In this document: positions 8,424 to 9,675 of the stretch, piece by piece
How positions within the stretch are numbered: position 1 is the first letter of the stretch
Layout: every line of letters begins with the position of its first letter
NCBI GenBank assembly: GCA_955652195.1
Contig: CATPBC010000456.1
Coordinates: forward strand, 1-9,675
Direction of reading: 5' to 3'
Source: an uncultured Xanthobacteraceae bacterium
GTDB taxonomy: Bacteria; Pseudomonadota; Alphaproteobacteria; Rhizobiales; Xanthobacteraceae
Length of the DNA stretch: 9,675 nt
The notes under the pieces: model-generated
Databases searched by the model: none
Told to the model about the DNA's origin: nothing
Seen by the model: only the letters and a program-made list of their open reading frames with translations
Made by a program: the position numbers and the translations under genes

Positions 8424-9675
8424 GTGGCAGCAAAGGATAAGGCTGAAAACCGGGCACGCGGCAGTGCATCTGCGCGGCCAGGATCGATTCCTTGGCCAGA
8501 GCCGTGGTCGGCGCCATGGCCGCGCGGCAATCCGGGCGGGCGCTGGAGCGCAGCATGGTGGCGCGCGCAATTTGCCTCTCCCGCGCGCATTCGCGAATGG
8601 GCCAGCCAGGAGGTCGGCGCGGGCCGGCTTTTGCCGTGGTTCGCAGTCGCCTATGGCGCGGGCATCGTTCTTTACTTCGCCGCCGAACGCGAGCCGTCAC
8701 TGTGGGCGGCAACGGGGCTCACGGCGCTCTGCGCGCTTGCCGCGGTGCTGCTGCGCCGGCAGATCGTGCCTTACGTCGTCGCACTTGGCGCGTTCGGCAT
8801 CGCGCTCGGCTTTGCGGTTGCGACGTTCAAGACCTCGCTGATCGATCATCCGGTTCTGCGGTTTTCCACCTCAGGCGTAACCGTCGCCGGCTTTGTCGAA
8901 CTGCGCGAGGAGAGCCAGCATACCGACCGCTTTGTGCTGCGCGTCGAGCGTATGGAAGGCGGGCGCATGAACGACAAGCCGCGGCGCGTGCGGCTTTCGG
9001 TCAAGCGCGGCACGGCGCCGCCTGCCGGATCGTTCGTCGAGGTCAAAGCCTCGCTCGAGCCGCCGCTGCAGCCGCTCGAACCAGGCAGCTACGATTTTGC
9101 CCGCGACTTATTCTTCCAGGGCATCGGCGCGTCCGGTTTTGTTCGCGGCGCTGTGAAGATAATTGCGGCGCCGGCCCCGCAAGGGCCGCTGCAGCGCGCG
9201 GACGCTTTCGTGCAAAGAATGCGCGATGCGATCGATGCCCGCATTCGCGCCGTTCTGCCCGGCGACGAAGGCGCCATTGCCGCGATGCTGATCAATGGCA
9301 AACGCGACGCGATCGCACCCAATGTCTATGACGCCTTGTTTATTTCCGGCATCGGCCACGTTCTGTCGATTTCCGGCTATCACATGGCGGTCGTTGCCGG
9401 CCTCATATTTTTCATCGTCCGCGCCTTCTTCGCTCTCATTCCGGGCCTGGCCGATCGCGCTCCCATCAAGAAATGGGCGGCTCTCGCGGCGCTGTTAGCC
9501 ACCGGCTTTTACCTTGTATTGTCCGGCAATCAGGTGGCGACGCAGCGCTCGTTCATCATGATCGGCGTCGTTCTCTGCGGCGTGTTGCTCGATCGTCCGA
9601 CGCTGACGATGCGCACGCTCACCATCGCCGCGCTCATAGTGCTGCTCTTCGCACCGGAATCGATCGTGCATCCGA
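8424..9675 (+). CDS. comEC: ComEC/Rec2 DNA-uptake channel protein (N-terminal part, runs off the window)
   Basis: Inner-membrane channel that carries single-stranded DNA into the cytoplasm during natural transformation; in many Alphaproteobacteria it is kept without known competence. The frame is open from just after a TAG at about 8380 to the window end, giving 417 codons. There is no in-frame ATG until about 8951, so the start is a GTG, TTG or CTG; GTG 8424 (GGGG about 10 bases upstream) gives an N-terminus MAAKDKAENRARG. Three hydrophobic segments (LLPWFAVAYGAGIVLYFAA, LWAATGLTALCALAAVLL, IVPYVVALGAFGIALGFAV) come first, then a soluble DUF4131-like region. The competence core follows, with ISGYHMAVVAG (His320) and SGNQVATQRSF (residues 367-377) between membrane helices. 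The C-terminal metallo-beta-lactamase-like part, if any, is outside the window. It follows glnS on the same strand; gltX next to comEC is a familiar order in related genomes. Confidence 0.93.
   Translation, partial: MAAKDKAENRARGSASARPGSIPWPEPWSAPWPRGNPGGRWSAAWWRAQFASPARIREWASQEVGAGRLLPWFAVAYGAGIVLYFAAEREPSLWAATGLTALCALAAVLLRRQIVPYVVALGAFGIALGFAVATFKTSLIDHPVLRFSTSGVTVAGFVELREESQHTDRFVLRVERMEGGRMNDKPRRVRLSVKRGTAPPAGSFVEVKASLEPPLQPLEPGSYDFARDLFFQGIGASGFVRGAVKIIAAPAPQGPLQRADAFVQRMRDAIDARIRAVLPGDEGAIAAMLINGKRDAIAPNVYDALFISGIGHVLSISGYHMAVVAGLIFFIVRAFFALIPGLADRAPIKKWAALAALLATGFYLVLSGNQVATQRSFIMIGVVLCGVLLDRPTLTMRTLTIAALIVLLFAPESIVHP

Noticed and set aside
8492..9331. Plus-strand frame of 279 codons overlapping comEC
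   Set aside because: The other frame encodes the ComEC membrane segments and signature motifs; this one is Arg/Ala-rich without structure.

Overview
The window looks like chromosomal DNA of a GC-rich alphaproteobacterium, most likely a member of the Hyphomicrobiales (Rhizobiales) close to Bradyrhizobium/Rhodopseudomonas-type genomes. This rests on three things: the neighbourhood gltA - gltX - comEC, a dispersed palindromic repeat containing AGCATGATCCCGAAAAGTGG that I know from that order, and GC-rich third codon positions. No tRNA, rRNA or CRISPR array is visible.

Layout, left to right. (1) Positions 1-87 hold the C-terminal end of an unrecognised plus-strand protein. (2) A complete plus-strand beta-ketoacyl-ACP synthase III (FabH family) lies at 194-1189, with a wording typical of Bacteroidota enzymes. 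(3) On the minus strand at 1311-2625 is a membrane-anchored TAXI-family TRAP solute-binding protein, broken by a single extra base in an A5 run; all of its coding content is otherwise intact. (4) About 435 bp of gene-poor DNA with degenerate dispersed-repeat sequence follows. (5) The core metabolic/translation block is on the minus strand: gltX (glutamyl-tRNA synthetase, 4851-6281) upstream of gltA (type II citrate synthase, 3061-4368). The two are separated by a 269-bp element with near-perfect 25-bp terminal inverted repeats, which looks like a MITE or a decayed insertion sequence. (6) A 344-bp divergent intergenic region carries 17-bp tandem repeats at the gltX start and a long palindromic repeat. 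(7) On the plus strand come glnS (glutaminyl-tRNA synthetase, 6626-8323) and then comEC (DNA-uptake channel, from 8424, running off the window end).

Functional reading: gltX and glnS are head-to-head, so the enzymes charging tRNA-Glu and tRNA-Gln are next to each other. GlnRS is uncommon in Alphaproteobacteria, which mostly make Gln-tRNA-Gln by the GatCAB amidotransferase route, so glnS is probably an acquired gene inserted between gltX and comEC. The accessory signals in the window (Bacteroidota-like FabH, frameshifted TAXI gene, small TIR element, repeats) all sit around this otherwise conservative core. I see no obvious new multi-gene system; the observations most worth following are the TIR element, the frameshift site, the glnS/gltX pairing and the origin of FabH.
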